Assembly (NCBI GenBank): GCA_030295235.1
Contig: AP026151.1
Coordinates: 806,001-870,000, forward strand
DNA length: 64,000 bases
Source of the DNA: Fistulifera solaris
Lineage: Eukaryota; Bacillariophyta; Bacillariophyceae; Naviculales; Stauroneidaceae
Direction of reading: 5' to 3'
A model generated the notes under the pieces. The model was not told the DNA's origin and did no database searches. It worked only from the letters and a program-made list of their open reading frames with translations. Below, in pieces: positions 21,124-32,412 of the stretch. A program made the position numbers and the translations under genes. Within the stretch, counting starts at the first letter, position 1; each line of letters starts with the position of its first letter.

Positions 21124-22101
21124 TGCGCAAGATCGATCTCTGATTTCCTTTTCCTTATTTCGAACGTTTGGCTTGTTGACGATGGTACCAGTATTCTATT
21201 ATTTCGTAGATACGGAGTATGTTTTATTACACTTATCACTTTGCACGGCTTCCTTGAGTTCGCCGGAAGATTTTTGCCAAACGTCGTTGTCTGCAGTTTG
21301 GGCCGCGTTGGCGCGGCGGAGAACGGCAAACCGTCAATGCAGAAAGAAGCTGTACTATTTTGTATCACGAACACCGGCGGGATGACTCAGAATAATCTAC
21401 AAAGAAAAAGACATAAACGTACTTTTTTGAAGATGATTAGACAATGATAAATGATAACGGAAATCGATGCTTGAAGTACGATCATTGATAAAGTTTAGGC
21501 TTCATTACCTGACTTTATGCGTGATACTAAATTATGTCATCGGATGAATGCGAATTTATTTATTTGGTCGAGAGTCGAGATGTACAATTTGAATATATAC
21601 AAAAAGACCGGAGAACGGAGAAACGCGTTAGACATAACCGCAGTCATTGATAAGGCTTACTGGACACGACGTTAAAGTTCTGCCTCGCCGTAGGCTTTAC
21701 GTAGAAACTTGTACTGAGAGGCAGAATTTTAACGCCCTTTCCTGTCTCTTACTGTAAGCTTACGGAAAATTTCAAATTTCTTTTCCCCGTGAGCACGTGA
21801 TACCAATGAGTTGCGTGATACGTGAGAGTGATAGATACTCTCTAAGGTTAAAGTTCTCCGTCAAAGTTCTTACGTTGACTGAGTGAACCCTAAACATTTT
21901 TAATGCTTAACCCTTTCAGCCCCAGAAATCTTGTGAGTCACAAGTCACAAGGTTTTTCCGTTAACTGGTTCGCGGGTAGTGAGTACTATGTATCCCACAC
22001 TGCGTGTATCCGTTGAACAATAGTCGGATAGCCTGAATCCTAAGCAACGAGCAACGCAAGCAACAACGACAAAAGGCGCACACTCGATCCTACGATGAAC
22101 G
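21124..22101. other. Intergenic region with a near-perfect 17-bp hairpin
   Basis: No gene seen. 21670-21686 and 21718-21734 form an inverted repeat (16 of 17 positions pair; CGTTAAAGTTCTGCCTC) around a 31-base loop. The sequence around the glycosyltransferase start (TGAGTCACAAGTCACAAGG, near 21935) is repetitive. Confidence 0.4.
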
Positions 22102-23166
22102 ATGACACAACACACAACAATGACAATGATCCTTTCAAGAAAACCGTTATTTGCATTCACAATTCTCTTTGTTACTTCATGCTGCCTTTGGTCGTTCACG
22201 GAAGACATACGGAATTTAGCTGAAGATCCTGCAAATACTGAGGCGAATGAGCGAAACACAACGAAGATCGAAGCCCACAACACTACTACGGAGATTATCA
22301 TACAATTGTCAGGGCAATTCGGAAATCACATCAGCAAAATCGCCGCAGGGGTCGCTGTTGCGATAGAATTGGAAGCCCGTGGTCGTCACACCACTCTCAC
22401 GCTTCTGCGGCCTCGACGAGGACACTCGGGAGAACAAACGGCGGCATTACTGCAAGAATGCTTTCCTTCGCTACGCAATGTATCGTTCGACAACAATCAT
22501 CCGAATTTAGTACCCAAGCCACTATCGTGGAATCAAGAGTCTCCTGGTGATTTTGACGATGCTATGAACGAGATAGTAAAGTCCAAAACTTCGTCTGTAT
22601 TGGTTGATTACTTGAGCGGACTCGATCTGATCGGCGATCGCCATTACAAGGCACTTCGGCGATTCTTCACTATCGACTGCTGCTCCTCTGAATCGCGGCC
22701 TTACCGTACAGTATTTCATTATCGCAATTTCGAGCGAGAGATGCCACGACGGGGAAAACAGAAAGGCTATGAAGAAATATCGGCTCAATTTGTGAACGAA
22801 CTGCTTCACGACAATAATGACAGCACGCCTATTCTCATTGTGACCCCTTATGCCCCCGATGTGAAGAGCTACGTGGATGTGCTACAGAACCAAGGGAAAG
22901 TGGTGCATGTGCTAGCCAATTCGACGCCGCTACAGGACTTTTGCATGCTGTTGTCGGCAACAGAAACAATCATCGGAGTAGCGCGTTCCACCTTCTTTTT
23001 GTGGGCCGGTCTACTTGGCAATGCACCACAAGTTCGAGCCTATTCGATTGACAGTGAATGGAAACGTCAATCGAATAGTCCGGTGTATGATCATTACAAT
23101 TGGACGGACCCAGAGCTGAAGGGACGATTTCACTTTGAGTTGTATCATTTGTTGTCGTCTCGATGA
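22102..23166 (+). CDS. Type II membrane glycosyltransferase-like protein (GT11/fucosyltransferase-like)
   Basis: A 354-aa protein, intact frame, single exon. A short cytosolic N-terminus, a signal anchor (PLFAFTILFVTSCCLWSF) and a stem with N-glycosylation sites predict a Golgi luminal enzyme. The core opens with IIIQLSGQFGNHISKIAAG, resembling the GxLGNQMFQYAxG motif of GT11 alpha-1,2-fucosyltransferases. Near the C-terminus LQDFCMLLSATETIIGVARS then TFFLWAGLLG resembles the DFxxMxxAxxxIxSxSTFSWW motif. The HYRNFER segment could match the HxRxGD nucleotide-sugar motif. Sugar specificity is not determinable. No frame defect. Confidence 0.72.
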   Translation: MTQHTTMTMILSRKPLFAFTILFVTSCCLWSFTEDIRNLAEDPANTEANERNTTKIEAHNTTTEIIIQLSGQFGNHISKIAAGVAVAIELEARGRHTTLTLLRPRRGHSGEQTAALLQECFPSLRNVSFDNNHPNLVPKPLSWNQESPGDFDDAMNEIVKSKTSSVLVDYLSGLDLIGDRHYKALRRFFTIDCCSSESRPYRTVFHYRNFEREMPRRGKQKGYEEISAQFVNELLHDNNDSTPILIVTPYAPDVKSYVDVLQNQGKVVHVLANSTPLQDFCMLLSATETIIGVARSTFFLWAGLLGNAPQVRAYSIDSEWKRQSNSPVYDHYNWTDPELKGRFHFELYHLLSSR

Positions 23167-24114
23167 ACAACAATAATTATTCACAGAAGCCCGCGTGTTT
23201 CCCATGATCGAATACAAGAATCCTTTTGCGGGCAATGTTAAAGTTTATTCACGAACTGGCTAGTCACTTGTCAACTTGTGATCTTCCAAAGCATTTCAAG
23301 TCGGAATCTACGTTGAAATAAGACGGAGTTGCAAATAGGCCTCGTCTGCAGTACAACGAAATGCGCAACCCGATCAAAATTAAACTCCCTTCTCAACAAC
23401 CGACCTGAGAAATGTTATTTCGCTAGATCGCTGTCCGAGAGACGAGAGCTTGCGCAGGGAACGCTTTGATTGCGGACCAGCCAAAAGAAGCTTTGGGAAC
23501 AATGTTTAACAGCTGACAGCTGACGACCTCTTCTTTGAAAAAACCTAGTTTACACTAACTAAAGACTACATAGACAAACTGATAATGTCTTCATTCTTCA
23601 ATGCCCATCGTTTGAGAAATATGGCAGGCGTATTCTAGTTTGTCGTAGCCAGTTAACGGAGTATTTATTCACTTTTGACCATCCGGCCGATTCAGTCCCA
23701 TGTCGGAAGCTCCTGATTGGATAGTCAGTCCCATACGTATCAGTTGTAGGAAACACACAGTAGGAACCTAGTGGACAGAGGACCAAAGAGAGCCGATCTG
23801 GACGAGAACCGAAGTCCTTAACGCTTGCGCCGCGTCTGCCGGTAGAACTTGGATCCGTCACATACTACTTAGTACTGCCTTCCAACCTAGTTTTTCTGGC
23901 AATTAACCAATCAGCCACGACGACGCACTATCCACAATTAGTCGGATGATACTGACTTACGCATTCCGAATTACAACGCCAACCTACTCTTTATTCGCAG
24001 GTTCGGACCTCAACTTTCGTCAAGGTTTCAAAATAACAGGTTCAAACGGCAAGCCGAGTGATACTTATTGAAAAAGCGGTAAATGCAAGCCAATGTATCT
24101 ATAAGACACCTACA
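23167..24114. other. Intergenic, nothing firm recognised
   Basis: About 950 bp without a convincing open frame. A GGCGCAAGCGTTA string near 23819-23831 (minus strand) resembles a tRNA A box but no cloverleaf can be drawn. Confidence 0.5.
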
Positions 24115-25433
24115 ATGTCAATGAAAGAGAGAGACAGAGCGACGGCTCTGATCTCGAGGGAGAAGAAGGAAGCGGAGGAAGTATTGGTCAAGCATTGTCT
24201 TTTTCTTGATGACAGCGGTGATCCGCTGTTGCCTTTTAATCATCCTTTCAATGAACACGGAAACCAGCCGCCTGTATTTCCTGTCAACATGCATCATCAA
24301 TCGCATCTTAATCAATCCACCGCGACGGCTTCCTTTGCCGCTGCTGCTTCGCAACAATGGCCTCAAAATCAAGCCATGATTTCTCAACGGAAACAGGAAA
24401 GCTCCGGAGTATTTCAAAACTTTTTAGCCTCCAGCGTAGCCCAACGAGACACCCGAAGCGCGTTGGAAAATGACGCTAAACGGGGAAGATACGAGCTACT
24501 GCAGCCGCGTGAGCTAGCTACAATAAACCCCGCCGGCGCACACGACGATGGATATCGCAGCTTGAACCGTTTGATCGATAGATTCATCGAGAGTGCTGAA
24601 AAAGGACCAGGGACTCAGCAACATGATCAGTCTAGTCTAGAACCTGCCAATACTCGATTGCAGGCAGAGTTGCACATGACTTTGCCGAACGCTGTCGGAC
24701 GAGGCTTACCAGGAGCGTCTTCGATTCCTTATCATGGAGGACGCTCCTCCAATGCAATCCAGCCCGCATATTTCCCTACAGTCAACATGAATCAACCTTC
24801 TCCTGCAACTACGTACGCTTTTCCTCCTTCGACGACACAACAAACAGCAGCGCCGCCGGTTCCTGCAAACACCGCCGTGCCGCCAGTTCTGGCACAACCC
24901 CATCGCAAACTCAGCAGCCAGGTGACTTCCTCTTCGACGACTTCATCTTCATCATCCATATACTCGTCTCGAAGCTTGTATCTACCGGAGGACGCCGATC
25001 ATTTATCCCTTTATCAATGCTTGCTGCGACAACAAATTGAATTCTTCGCGGCCGATTGGGGAGATGTTGCCGTCATTCAGGGACGAAACAAGCCCGTCCT
25101 ACGACGGCAAGTCGGCATACGCTGCATTCATTGTGCTCATCTTCCCATCAAGAGTCGTGACAAGGGATCATCGTACTTCAGCGCCCGTCTCGATGCGCTG
25201 TACCAGTCGGCACAGAACTTGGCGAAAAAGCATTTGCTGCAAAATGCCGACAAATTCCTCCCAATATTCGAGAGCAATTAGCGCAGCTGAAACATGTCGT
25301 CCCTCGATCTACGAGAGGTGGAAGCGCGACTCCACAAACCAGTGGATCTGGCAAGGGATACTGGGCCGAGGCCGCGCAGAAAGTGGGCGTCTTTGAAGAT
25401 GAAGCCAACGGGCGGCTCGAGTTCCGTTTCTAA
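24115..25433 (+). CDS. Diatom-type C2HC-finger protein, paralogue 1
   Basis: About 439 aa, start ATG 24115 (MSMKERDRATAL). Disordered Gln/Ser/Pro-rich N-terminal part with a short conserved helix SLNRLIDRFIES; C-terminal domain of about 150 aa begins LYLPEDADHLSLYQCLLRQQ, continues with IQGRNKPVLRRQVGIRCIHCA and a helix DALYQSAQNLAKKH, and ends with GKGYWAEAAQKVGVFEDE...LEFRF. It has a C-x2-C-x32-H-x4-C arrangement, i.e. a candidate zinc finger. The second half of the domain follows a one-base break in the A run at 25241-25244; one more A gives KC at the last ligand and runs to the stop at 25431-25433. I know of no assigned function. A paralogue lies 3.6 kb downstream, with a cupin gene between. 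Confidence 0.8.
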
Positions 25434-26316
25434 ACGCAAAACTATCTTTCAGTAACTTCAAACACTAAAATAGCCGTTACTGACATCACCTGCCTTTACC
25501 ATCAATGATCGTAGACTGCTTTGCAAAGAGTTGCGTGTAATTGGGTCAAGTTGATAGATGGCGTCATGCGAAATGGACCTGATTCTCGTTGGCATCTGGA
25601 TTAGACATGTGACTCCCTCTAAAATTCTGTGGCAGTGAAGTGACTTCCAAGGCAAGCTCTCGGTCTGGATTGGATTTCGCGGATGGATTTTGTGGAGCTC
25701 TTACTGTTTGATTCATACGAGGTGTCGCAGTGGAAAATCAAGTTCCCTTAAACGCGGTAGAGATCTTTACAAAGTTCATAGGATCTTCGTGACCATCAAC
25801 AGTGGTACCGCAAAGTAACTAATAAGATCCCTTTTCTGCTTGATTTTTATGAAATAGTTAAGAGTTGCAAAGTAGTTGCCTAATGGAGGTCAACGACAGC
25901 TTCCGGGACTGCAATTTGTATAAGTCATGTAACGTAGAACCTACATCTTATTCTATAGTAGATTTTGTTCTGATGAAAGGAAAGAAAAGGTTAAACTTTG
26001 TTGAGATGAACATTGTCACCACCGACATCAGCACCAATGCCTTGATCGTAACGAGGTATCCAACCATGTGGAAAGCCATGAAAAATTGAAGAAGGGCAGA
26101 CTATTAGGTTGGCAAAGTTAAGAACAGGTAACGGGACTGCCATTAATTTAAGTCACGTGATGTAAAACCAACATTTTATTCCATAGTAAGTTTTTGTAGT
26201 CAAACACACGGAAGCCCAAACCCATAACGAACGCGACGACGCGACGTCGGAGATGGGAGCATTAATGTTCTCGTTGTTATGCACATCTTATAAATGACTT
26301 GTTCTCTCAATGAAAC
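25434..26316. repeat. Intergenic repeats: two GACTG modules (about 228 bp apart) and an AGTGAAGTGACTT element
   Basis: Modules at about 25905-25975 and 26134-26206 share GGGACTGC, AAGTCAYGT, a run like ACCAACATTTTATTC and ATAGTA; they resemble the modules in the 45-kb satellite. At 25597-25665 GGATTAGACATGTGACT and GTGAAGTGACTTCCAAGG match pieces of the 44.87-45.14 kb element. No gene was recognised. Confidence 0.55.
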
Positions 26317-27075
26317 ATGGAAAATAAAAAGGAAAAAGTTGTTTTGAATGAAATGGGCTGGCTCGACGCATCTCAGCTGAAAAAATTAGAAGAATGGCCC
26401 CCGGAGGAAATTCTGGCCGCTGCCTTGACCGACGAAACATCGACACAGCATTTACAACAAGGCGCCCGTAATGCATTGTTAGGGAAATACGGATACGAAA
26501 GCTGGGATTTTCTGATAGCACGCACCCGTGACAAGAAAAACGAGACATCCGATGAACTGATCGAGTTGTTGACGACAGGAAAAAGCAATCAGCGCCAGTT
26601 ACAATGGACTTTAATGGATTGCGCACCAGGCTGTCAATTCCGATTGCATGCTCATCCCAATATTGAGCTCGTCTACTGCCTAGAAGGTGCTCTACACGAG
26701 ATTCGGATGGAAGGTTTGCCATTCACTACAAGCTTCGATTCGGATGGAAGTGGAGAAGGGGTACTGATCGGACCGTCTGTCACGCAGCTGCAACGACCGT
26801 GGACGTTTGGCACGTTACAACAAGGAACATGGCTGGTCAACGAAGTTGGAAGTATACATAAATCATTCACGGCATCCAACTGCGGCTGCAAATTACTCGT
26901 TTTGTGGGGCGGGTCACACGCCAACATTCCCGAGGAACCATCCATGATCTCCGAAGCAGTTCGCTCCATGGACGAAAAAGTCTGCGCTTGCCACGCGGGG
27001 GGAAAGTATCACGGAAACATTTCTTCCCGCGTCGGAAAGAAACGAGTCCGGGGGAGTGAAGAGAAAATTGAATGA
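26317..27075 (+). CDS. Cupin-domain protein, function unknown
   Basis: A 252-aa single-exon protein, intact frame, ATG 26317. A helical N-terminal part (WPPEEILAAALTDE, LGKYGYESWDFLIAR) precedes a cupin beta-barrel: motif 1 is CQFRLHAHPNIELVYCLEGALHEIRMEG in two pieces with the His-x-His...Glu...Gly pattern, motif 2 is NEVGSIHKSFTASNCG followed by KLLVLWGG. The metal-binding HxH, Glu and His residues appear present. The lysine/arginine-rich C-terminus is disordered. Cupins of this ChrR-like sort include dioxygenases and sensors; no substrate can be assigned. It sits between the two C2HC paralogues, though nothing beyond position links them. Confidence 0.78.
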   Translation: MENKKEKVVLNEMGWLDASQLKKLEEWPPEEILAAALTDETSTQHLQQGARNALLGKYGYESWDFLIARTRDKKNETSDELIELLTTGKSNQRQLQWTLMDCAPGCQFRLHAHPNIELVYCLEGALHEIRMEGLPFTTSFDSDGSGEGVLIGPSVTQLQRPWTFGTLQQGTWLVNEVGSIHKSFTASNCGCKLLVLWGGSHANIPEEPSMISEAVRSMDEKVCACHAGGKYHGNISSRVGKKRVRGSEEKIE

Positions 27076-27700
27076 AGGAGGCGAAGAAAGCGTCCCCGAG
27101 TGATAACCGAGATACGACTTCAGTTACAAAGGGCGACCTTCGCGATCGGAGGTTTTCCATGCGCCTTGCGAAATGCGGATTGCTGCCAAGGATTCGGCGT
27201 GTTACGTTGCAAGGCAGGATGCTGTTCTTCCTCATAAATGAAGGAAATAGGAAAACCTGGCCAGCTCATTTGCTCGTAAGTCGTAATGATTTCATAGAAC
27301 GTAGAAGGTGTCTTGTTACTTAGAAACGGTACTGAATCAAGGTAAAAATGTACGAATAAGATCAAATAGAAGTACAGTGACTATAGGGATGATGATGCAT
27401 ATCAGTCCTAAATCTGAAAGGATAGTTTTGTTCTCTTTTGTAAAGTTCAGAACCCCAATAAAGTTACGTGATTGATTCATGCCATTCATGCAGTAATCGA
27501 CCGCAGTATTGTGATGCATAGATAGAATTCGTACGCTATTGACGTTGTTTGCTTTAAATCCTTGCGCTTGGCCACGCACCAGTCATGTGTCAAGTGCAGC
27601 ACAACAAAAACAAGTTCCGCTTTCGTTATTGATCAAACAACCCTTCTTCTCAATCATCTTTCTTCGAACGAATAAAAAAGGAAGTAAAAGACTCCACAAA
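27076..27700. other. Intergenic, nothing recognised
   Basis: About 625 bp between the cupin gene and C2HC paralogue 2; no supportable open frame or repeat. Confidence 0.5.
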
Positions 27701-28835
27701 ATGTCAAAGAGAAAGCTCGTTCCGGAAGAGGAAAAGCAATCGGTAAATAAAGCGAGAACTTCCCTCGTTTCAACTCCAGCGGACGGAGTAGGGCCCAATC
27801 AAATTTTGAGCCGACCGGCTGAAAACGAGGTTGGCTTGAGTTTCATGAATAACGAAAGAGGTTAGTCATGTTGTTTGAACCACTTGCTTGTTTGTGTTCT
27901 TTCTCATGCTCAAACTACGCAATCTAGACAACCGAAGATTACGAGAAGACGAAGATGACATGAATAGTTTGAATCGCTTTATCGATAATTTTATACAATC
28001 GCACGACGCCGCCCCACCGATTGTGGAAACAGGTAATCCCTACTGGTTAATACACGACACAAACGTACCGCCTTCTTTGCTTGCATCGACGAGAAATAAT
28101 ATTCCTTCACTCTTAGGAAATGTACCGTTTGCGTCCCTCCACGGGCAAATAGGCCCGGCCCAGCAACAAGCGGAATTGCACCATAATCTTCAGTATACAG
28201 CACAACTGAATGCTCTTTATTCAGGGGTTTCATTTCCTCCCCCAGCGTCGGTGCTTCCGCCGGTCTTGATGCCTTCGGCGGCGACAACAGCAGCGCCCCT
28301 GTATACACCGTCTCGTGCTATTACGCTCTCATCGCATAGCACCGCTTCGAATACGAGTCGATCGGTATCAACGTTTACGACAGCCAACGTTTACTTACCG
28401 CGCGATGAAGAGTCACTGTCACCGTACCAGTGTCTACTACGACAACAATTGGAATTCTTTGAATCCACGAACGAAGATGCTTCGGTAGTGCAAGGACGCA
28501 ACAAGCCCGTTTCGCTTTACCAAGTCGGTCTCCGGTGTCGACATTGTGCACGGGTCAATGTCGTGCAGCGAACCGCCGGCGCCACATACTATCCGACGCG
28601 ACTCGATTCCATCTACCAGTCGGGGCAAAATGTAGCGAAACACCATTTTGATGTTCAAGGCTGTCCGACGATTCCACGCGAGATTCAACAAGTGATGACG
28701 GCATTAGCACACGAAGTACGAGGACGGAAAGGAAAGTCGTCCAAGGGTGGTGGTAAATTGTATTGGGCTGAGACAGCGAGAGAAGTAGGTGTTGTGGAGA
28801 CTAGTAATGGGTTAATATTTGCGAGTCGACGATGA
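27701..28835 (+). CDS. Diatom-type C2HC-finger protein, paralogue 2
   Basis: About 355 aa. Exon 1 is 27701-27860, the intron 27861-27927 (GT-AG), exon 2 27928-28835; the split codon G|AC restores frame with no break. The Lys/Glu-rich N-terminus (MSKRKLVPEEEKQ) suits nuclear localisation; then SLNRFIDNFIQS, the same helix as in paralogue 1; a Pro/Ala/Ser-rich linker; and the C-terminal domain VYLPRDEESLSPYQCLLRQQ, VQGRNKPVSLYQVGLRCRHCA, then LDSIYQSGQNVAKHH and a distal Cys (C-x2-C-x32-H-x5-C), ending in LYWAETAREVGVVETSNGLIF. This intact copy defines the family domain for its neighbour. Function unknown; nucleic-acid or protein binding through zinc is an inference. Confidence 0.85.
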
Positions 28836-29363
28836 CTCTATAAATGTGCGGTGATGCGCATCGAAAGACGCTAGTTAAAGAGAGATGGATGCAGAGCGCA
28901 GACACTCCTGTCGTTAATAGTCGAATATGTTTTGCATAGTTTGTGCTTGAACTAGGAGCTTGCATTCAAGTTTGATTTCTCTCTCTAGCTCGATGAACCA
29001 AAGGTTCGGCCTTTTCAGGTTTGTGGGCTTCGCAATTCGAAATACTCTTTTCATCATAGTACATCTTGGAGTGTCTTGTATTCGGAAAATTATGAAAAAC
29101 CGCTTCTGGCCTCTAATAAGGAAAAGAGCCTAAAACCGGAAGTAGACACTACCTTTAGATGAATACTGCGAAACGAGTATTGTGTTCACAGTAGTCTGGA
29201 CGCTGCTCGATGCGATGACCTTTGCCGTGTTTGTTCGGTCGTCGCGCTCAAATGCAATATTTTTTCGAACATCTTCTTGCATCTTTATTGCATCGCATAC
29301 AATAACATACCAGATACCTTCGCATCATTAAACATCACTATTAATCGCACCTATTATTGAGAA
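28836..29363. other. Intergenic, nothing recognised
   Basis: About 530 bp upstream of thioredoxin; no supportable gene or repeat. Confidence 0.5.
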
Positions 29364-29767
29364 ATGCCAGTCAAACACGTTGAAAACATGGACGGATACA
29401 AATCTCTGATGGAGATTTCGAAAACAAAATTGGTGGTCATTGATTTCAGCGCAGAGTGGTGCGTGTCTGTTTGAGTGGGCTTTCTTTTCGTTTCCTAATT
29501 AATAATCCCTCAATGTTCCCCGCCTCTTCTCTCCCAAAAGGTGCGGACCTTGCAAATACATCGGCCCGATTTTCGAAAAACTGTCCGATGAAATCGACAC
29601 GGTCGTATTTGCGAAAGTCGATGTCGACGAAGCCGACGATGTGGCGGGTCTCTGTGGGATCAGTGCGATGCCCACCTTTCAATTCTTCCGCAATGGACAA
29701 AAAGTGGATGAAGTGATGGGTGCGAATGTGGATGCCTTGAATAAAAAAAATTGCGCAGCACAAATGA
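29364..29767 (+). CDS. Thioredoxin (cytosolic h-type-like)
   Basis: A 106-aa thioredoxin, disulphide reductase of the cytosol (no leader visible). Exon 1 is 29364-29458; the intron 29459-29540 (GT-AG) splits the active-site Trp codon; exon 2 begins G|TGCGGACCT, giving WCGPC. The family features FSAEW, KVDVDEADDVA, SAMPTFQFFRNGQ (cis-Pro) and the final helix are present. The A run at 29743-29750 appears one base too long: with seven A the protein ends DALNKKIAQHK, the normal thioredoxin C-terminus, at a stop at 29765-29767. As read, the frame runs on to 29838 with an unrelated tail. Confidence 0.9.
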
Positions 29768-30084
29768 AGGCCGAGGCTGTGTATGCTCGTCATTCGTTCT
29801 CGTTCGATTGCATGACGTTTGTAAAAGTTCCAACTTAGCGAAATTACAGACTTTTATGAGTGAAAACTAAATTTATGTGATAAATTTTTGTGCTTGCTTT
29901 GTTGTCCGGCTGTGATCGAGGCGCTTGGCCTTGTTATGCTATTTGGATATACTACTTCACTTCTGTTTGTCTCTCGTTAATAGCTTATTATTTATTAACA
30001 CTGTTGTCTTAAAATCGAAAATCTCGCATCATCGAAGCGTTATACGGTCTACGAGTCGACAAATGAAGTTTTGGGTCATATAAA

Positions 30085-30800
30085 AATTCTATGGGTCGCA
30101 TCTTCCAGAAATTCTGGACCTATTTTTTGTTCTAACAGAAAATCTGCGCAACGTCCAAATATTCTAGAGAAAGCGTGTTGTCGATTGTCGATAAGACTGA
30201 CATTCTGTTGAAGTTCCAGATAATCGGGAACGCGATTTTTGGTCTTCGAGAAAATGCGTGAACATTCCAGAGATTCTGGAAATAGTGGTTTGAGGCGCAC
30301 AAAAAGTCTGTGGATCGTCCAGAAATAATAATTTTGGACCTATTTTTGATCCTACAGAGAATCTTCGGGCTCTCCAGATATTCTAGAAAGCGTGTTCTCG
30401 ATCGGACTGATAATCTTTGGCAGTTCCAGATATTCTGGAACGCAGTTTTGGGTTCTCGAGAACATGCGTTAGCATTCCAGATATTCTGGAAACAGTGGTT
30501 GGAGCTTACAGAAAGTCTGTGGATCGTCCAGAAATAATAATTTTGGACCTATTTTTTCGTTCCAACAGAAAATCTGCGCGAAGACTTCCAGATATTCATT
30601 CTGGAAAGCGTGTTCTCGATAAGCCCGACATTTTGTGGCAGTTCCAAATTTTTCTGAAACGCAATTTTTGGTCCATGAGAAAATGCGTGAGCATTCCAGA
30701 TATTCAGGAAAAAGTGGTTTGGAGCTTACAGAAAATCTGCTAAAGAAGTTCCAGATACTTGTATTCTAGAACAAAGATTGATGTTCTCGAAAAAATGCGT
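30085..30800. repeat. Tandem array (about 205-220 bp unit) of CCAGATATTCTGG palindromes
   Basis: At least three degenerate units, with TTGGACCTATTTTT at about 30114, 30336 and 30543. Each holds TTCCAGATATTCTGGAA, GGTTCTCGAGAACATGCG and TTACAGAAAATCTG-type inverted repeats. It is related in style to the array at 5.6-6.5 kb. A single piece (CTTACAGAAAATCTG...CCAGATATTCTGGAAAG) also occurs near 32206-32245, upstream of the proteasome gene. Confidence 0.82.
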
Positions 30801-30802
30801 CC

Positions 30803-31288
30803 TTTGTATTGTTCGGTTCATGACTCATGACTACTGCACAATCGAGTCTTGGCTGGCGTAAACAAACACATCGTTTCATAGTGGAAATTCAACGTGTCGA
30901 TCCTCGGTTTATCGTCGTAAAAAAAAAGAAATTCCTTAACAAGTAATTCAAAATCATCATTGTTGCCACTTTTAATACCCATATTTGTAATTTTATGCGC
31001 CGTTGAATGACAGTGGACAGATGCGAGAGACGCAAACGAAACCCTTTGTTGTTCGGTTCATGACTCATGACAACTGCACAATCGAGTCTTGGCTGGCGTA
31101 AACCAACACATCGTTTTATAGTGGAAATTCAACGTGTCGATCCTCGGTTTATCGTCGTGAAAAAAAAGAAATTCCTTAACAAGTAATTCAAAATCATCAT
31201 TGTTGCCACTTTTAATACCCATATTTATAATTTTATGCGCCGTTGAATGACAATGGACAGATGCGAGAGACGCGAACGGAACCCTATT
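30803..31288 (+). repeat. Tandem duplication of a 240-bp unit
   Basis: Two head-to-tail copies: GTTCGGTTCATGACTCATGA at 30811 and 31051, and GACAGATGCGAGAGACGC near the end of each. They differ by only a few bases, so the duplication is recent. Each copy contains a TCATGACT...GAGTC...CATAGTGGAAATTC module resembling that in the 45-kb satellite. Confidence 0.88.
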
Positions 31289-32412
31289 GGCGTCAGCGAC
31301 AATCTACAGGAAATACGCGCGCTTCTTTTTGGACCAAATTATTTTGGATCCTTTACCGGTCCGATCACATTTTATTTCAAAAAGTTTATCACTTCGCCTT
31401 TCGTCTTCGACATTAAACTTTTGGAGGCAGAATGCAGTGACCTTACGGTCTGTCGTCGTCGGTACCTTGATTATCCGAACGGTTCTCATATTATGAGAAC
31501 GGATCTCATTCTATTCGATTCCATATTCATTACATCTCATCTCACAATATTCATTATCTATTAATATCCATCATTACCATGATATCCTCTATTATTCCTC
31601 TAATCTCCTTGTGAGTCATGTCATTAAGCCTAAGGGCTTGGTTAAACGTACAAAGCAACTGACAAAAATGCTCGTTCTACGTGTTCCAAATTGGTACTAT
31701 AGTAAAAACTCTTCACTTCAAAAAAATTCCACCGCGATAACATCGCGACGACGATGGCCAAAATAAATGAAGTGCTTATTTCTTACGCTATGCTTGTTCA
31801 ATTTTGGCCAAACCAAGACCATAGGTTAATACAATAATCAAGAAGACAATGCGCAAGTTTGTCCAAGAATTGAGCGTTGCCGGTCGAGATATCAGCTTTT
31901 GAGTCGTTTTGTCGTGTTATTTCTCCGTGGCGTCAATGAAGTTTCATGTTTGCGCCTCCAAACTCGCATTATTGGCGGCGTTTAAAGCACCAATCTATTC
32001 CTCGGAGTAGAATAAGCATTATCATGTAAAAATAATCATTATTGGACTTTACTTCGATGGCAAATGTCCAACATGGTACGACGCGCATCCATCGCGTCGT
32101 TTCACGTTGTTTATCCGCGTGGAGTTTTTATGCATCGCAATTACTATAGGTGTTAACGTACAACCACGCAATTATAGCGGAGTTTGCCTCTCCGCGAAAT
32201 CAGCTCTTACAGAAAATCTGCTCTTCTGCCAGATATTCTGGAAAGGGTATTTTCAAAAAGAGAAGCGACGACGCGCACACGGCGGACGACGAGGGTCCGA
32301 GTGTGTGGTACTGGTACCAGTATCATTTTTTATTGCACTTCACCGCTTTTACCAGTACCTTACCACTTTTTTCGTATTGTCTTCTTCTTTCGAATATCTC
32401 TTTACTTCTATT
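31289..32412. other. Intergenic, AT-rich, no gene recognised
   Basis: About 1.1 kb with weak open frames only. A short palindrome GTTCTCATATTATGAGAAC lies at about 31480-31498. A palindromic fragment of the 30-kb array lies near 32206-32245. Confidence 0.4.

Noticed and set aside
23770-23860. tRNA-like GGCGCAAGCGTTAAGG on the minus strand
   Set aside because: No GTTCRA T loop and no 7-bp acceptor stem; at most a decayed tRNA or SINE fragment.
31470-31610. Possible solo LTR suggested by the AT-rich tail and a short palindrome
   Set aside because: No matching terminal repeat, no target duplication and no TG...CA ends were found.
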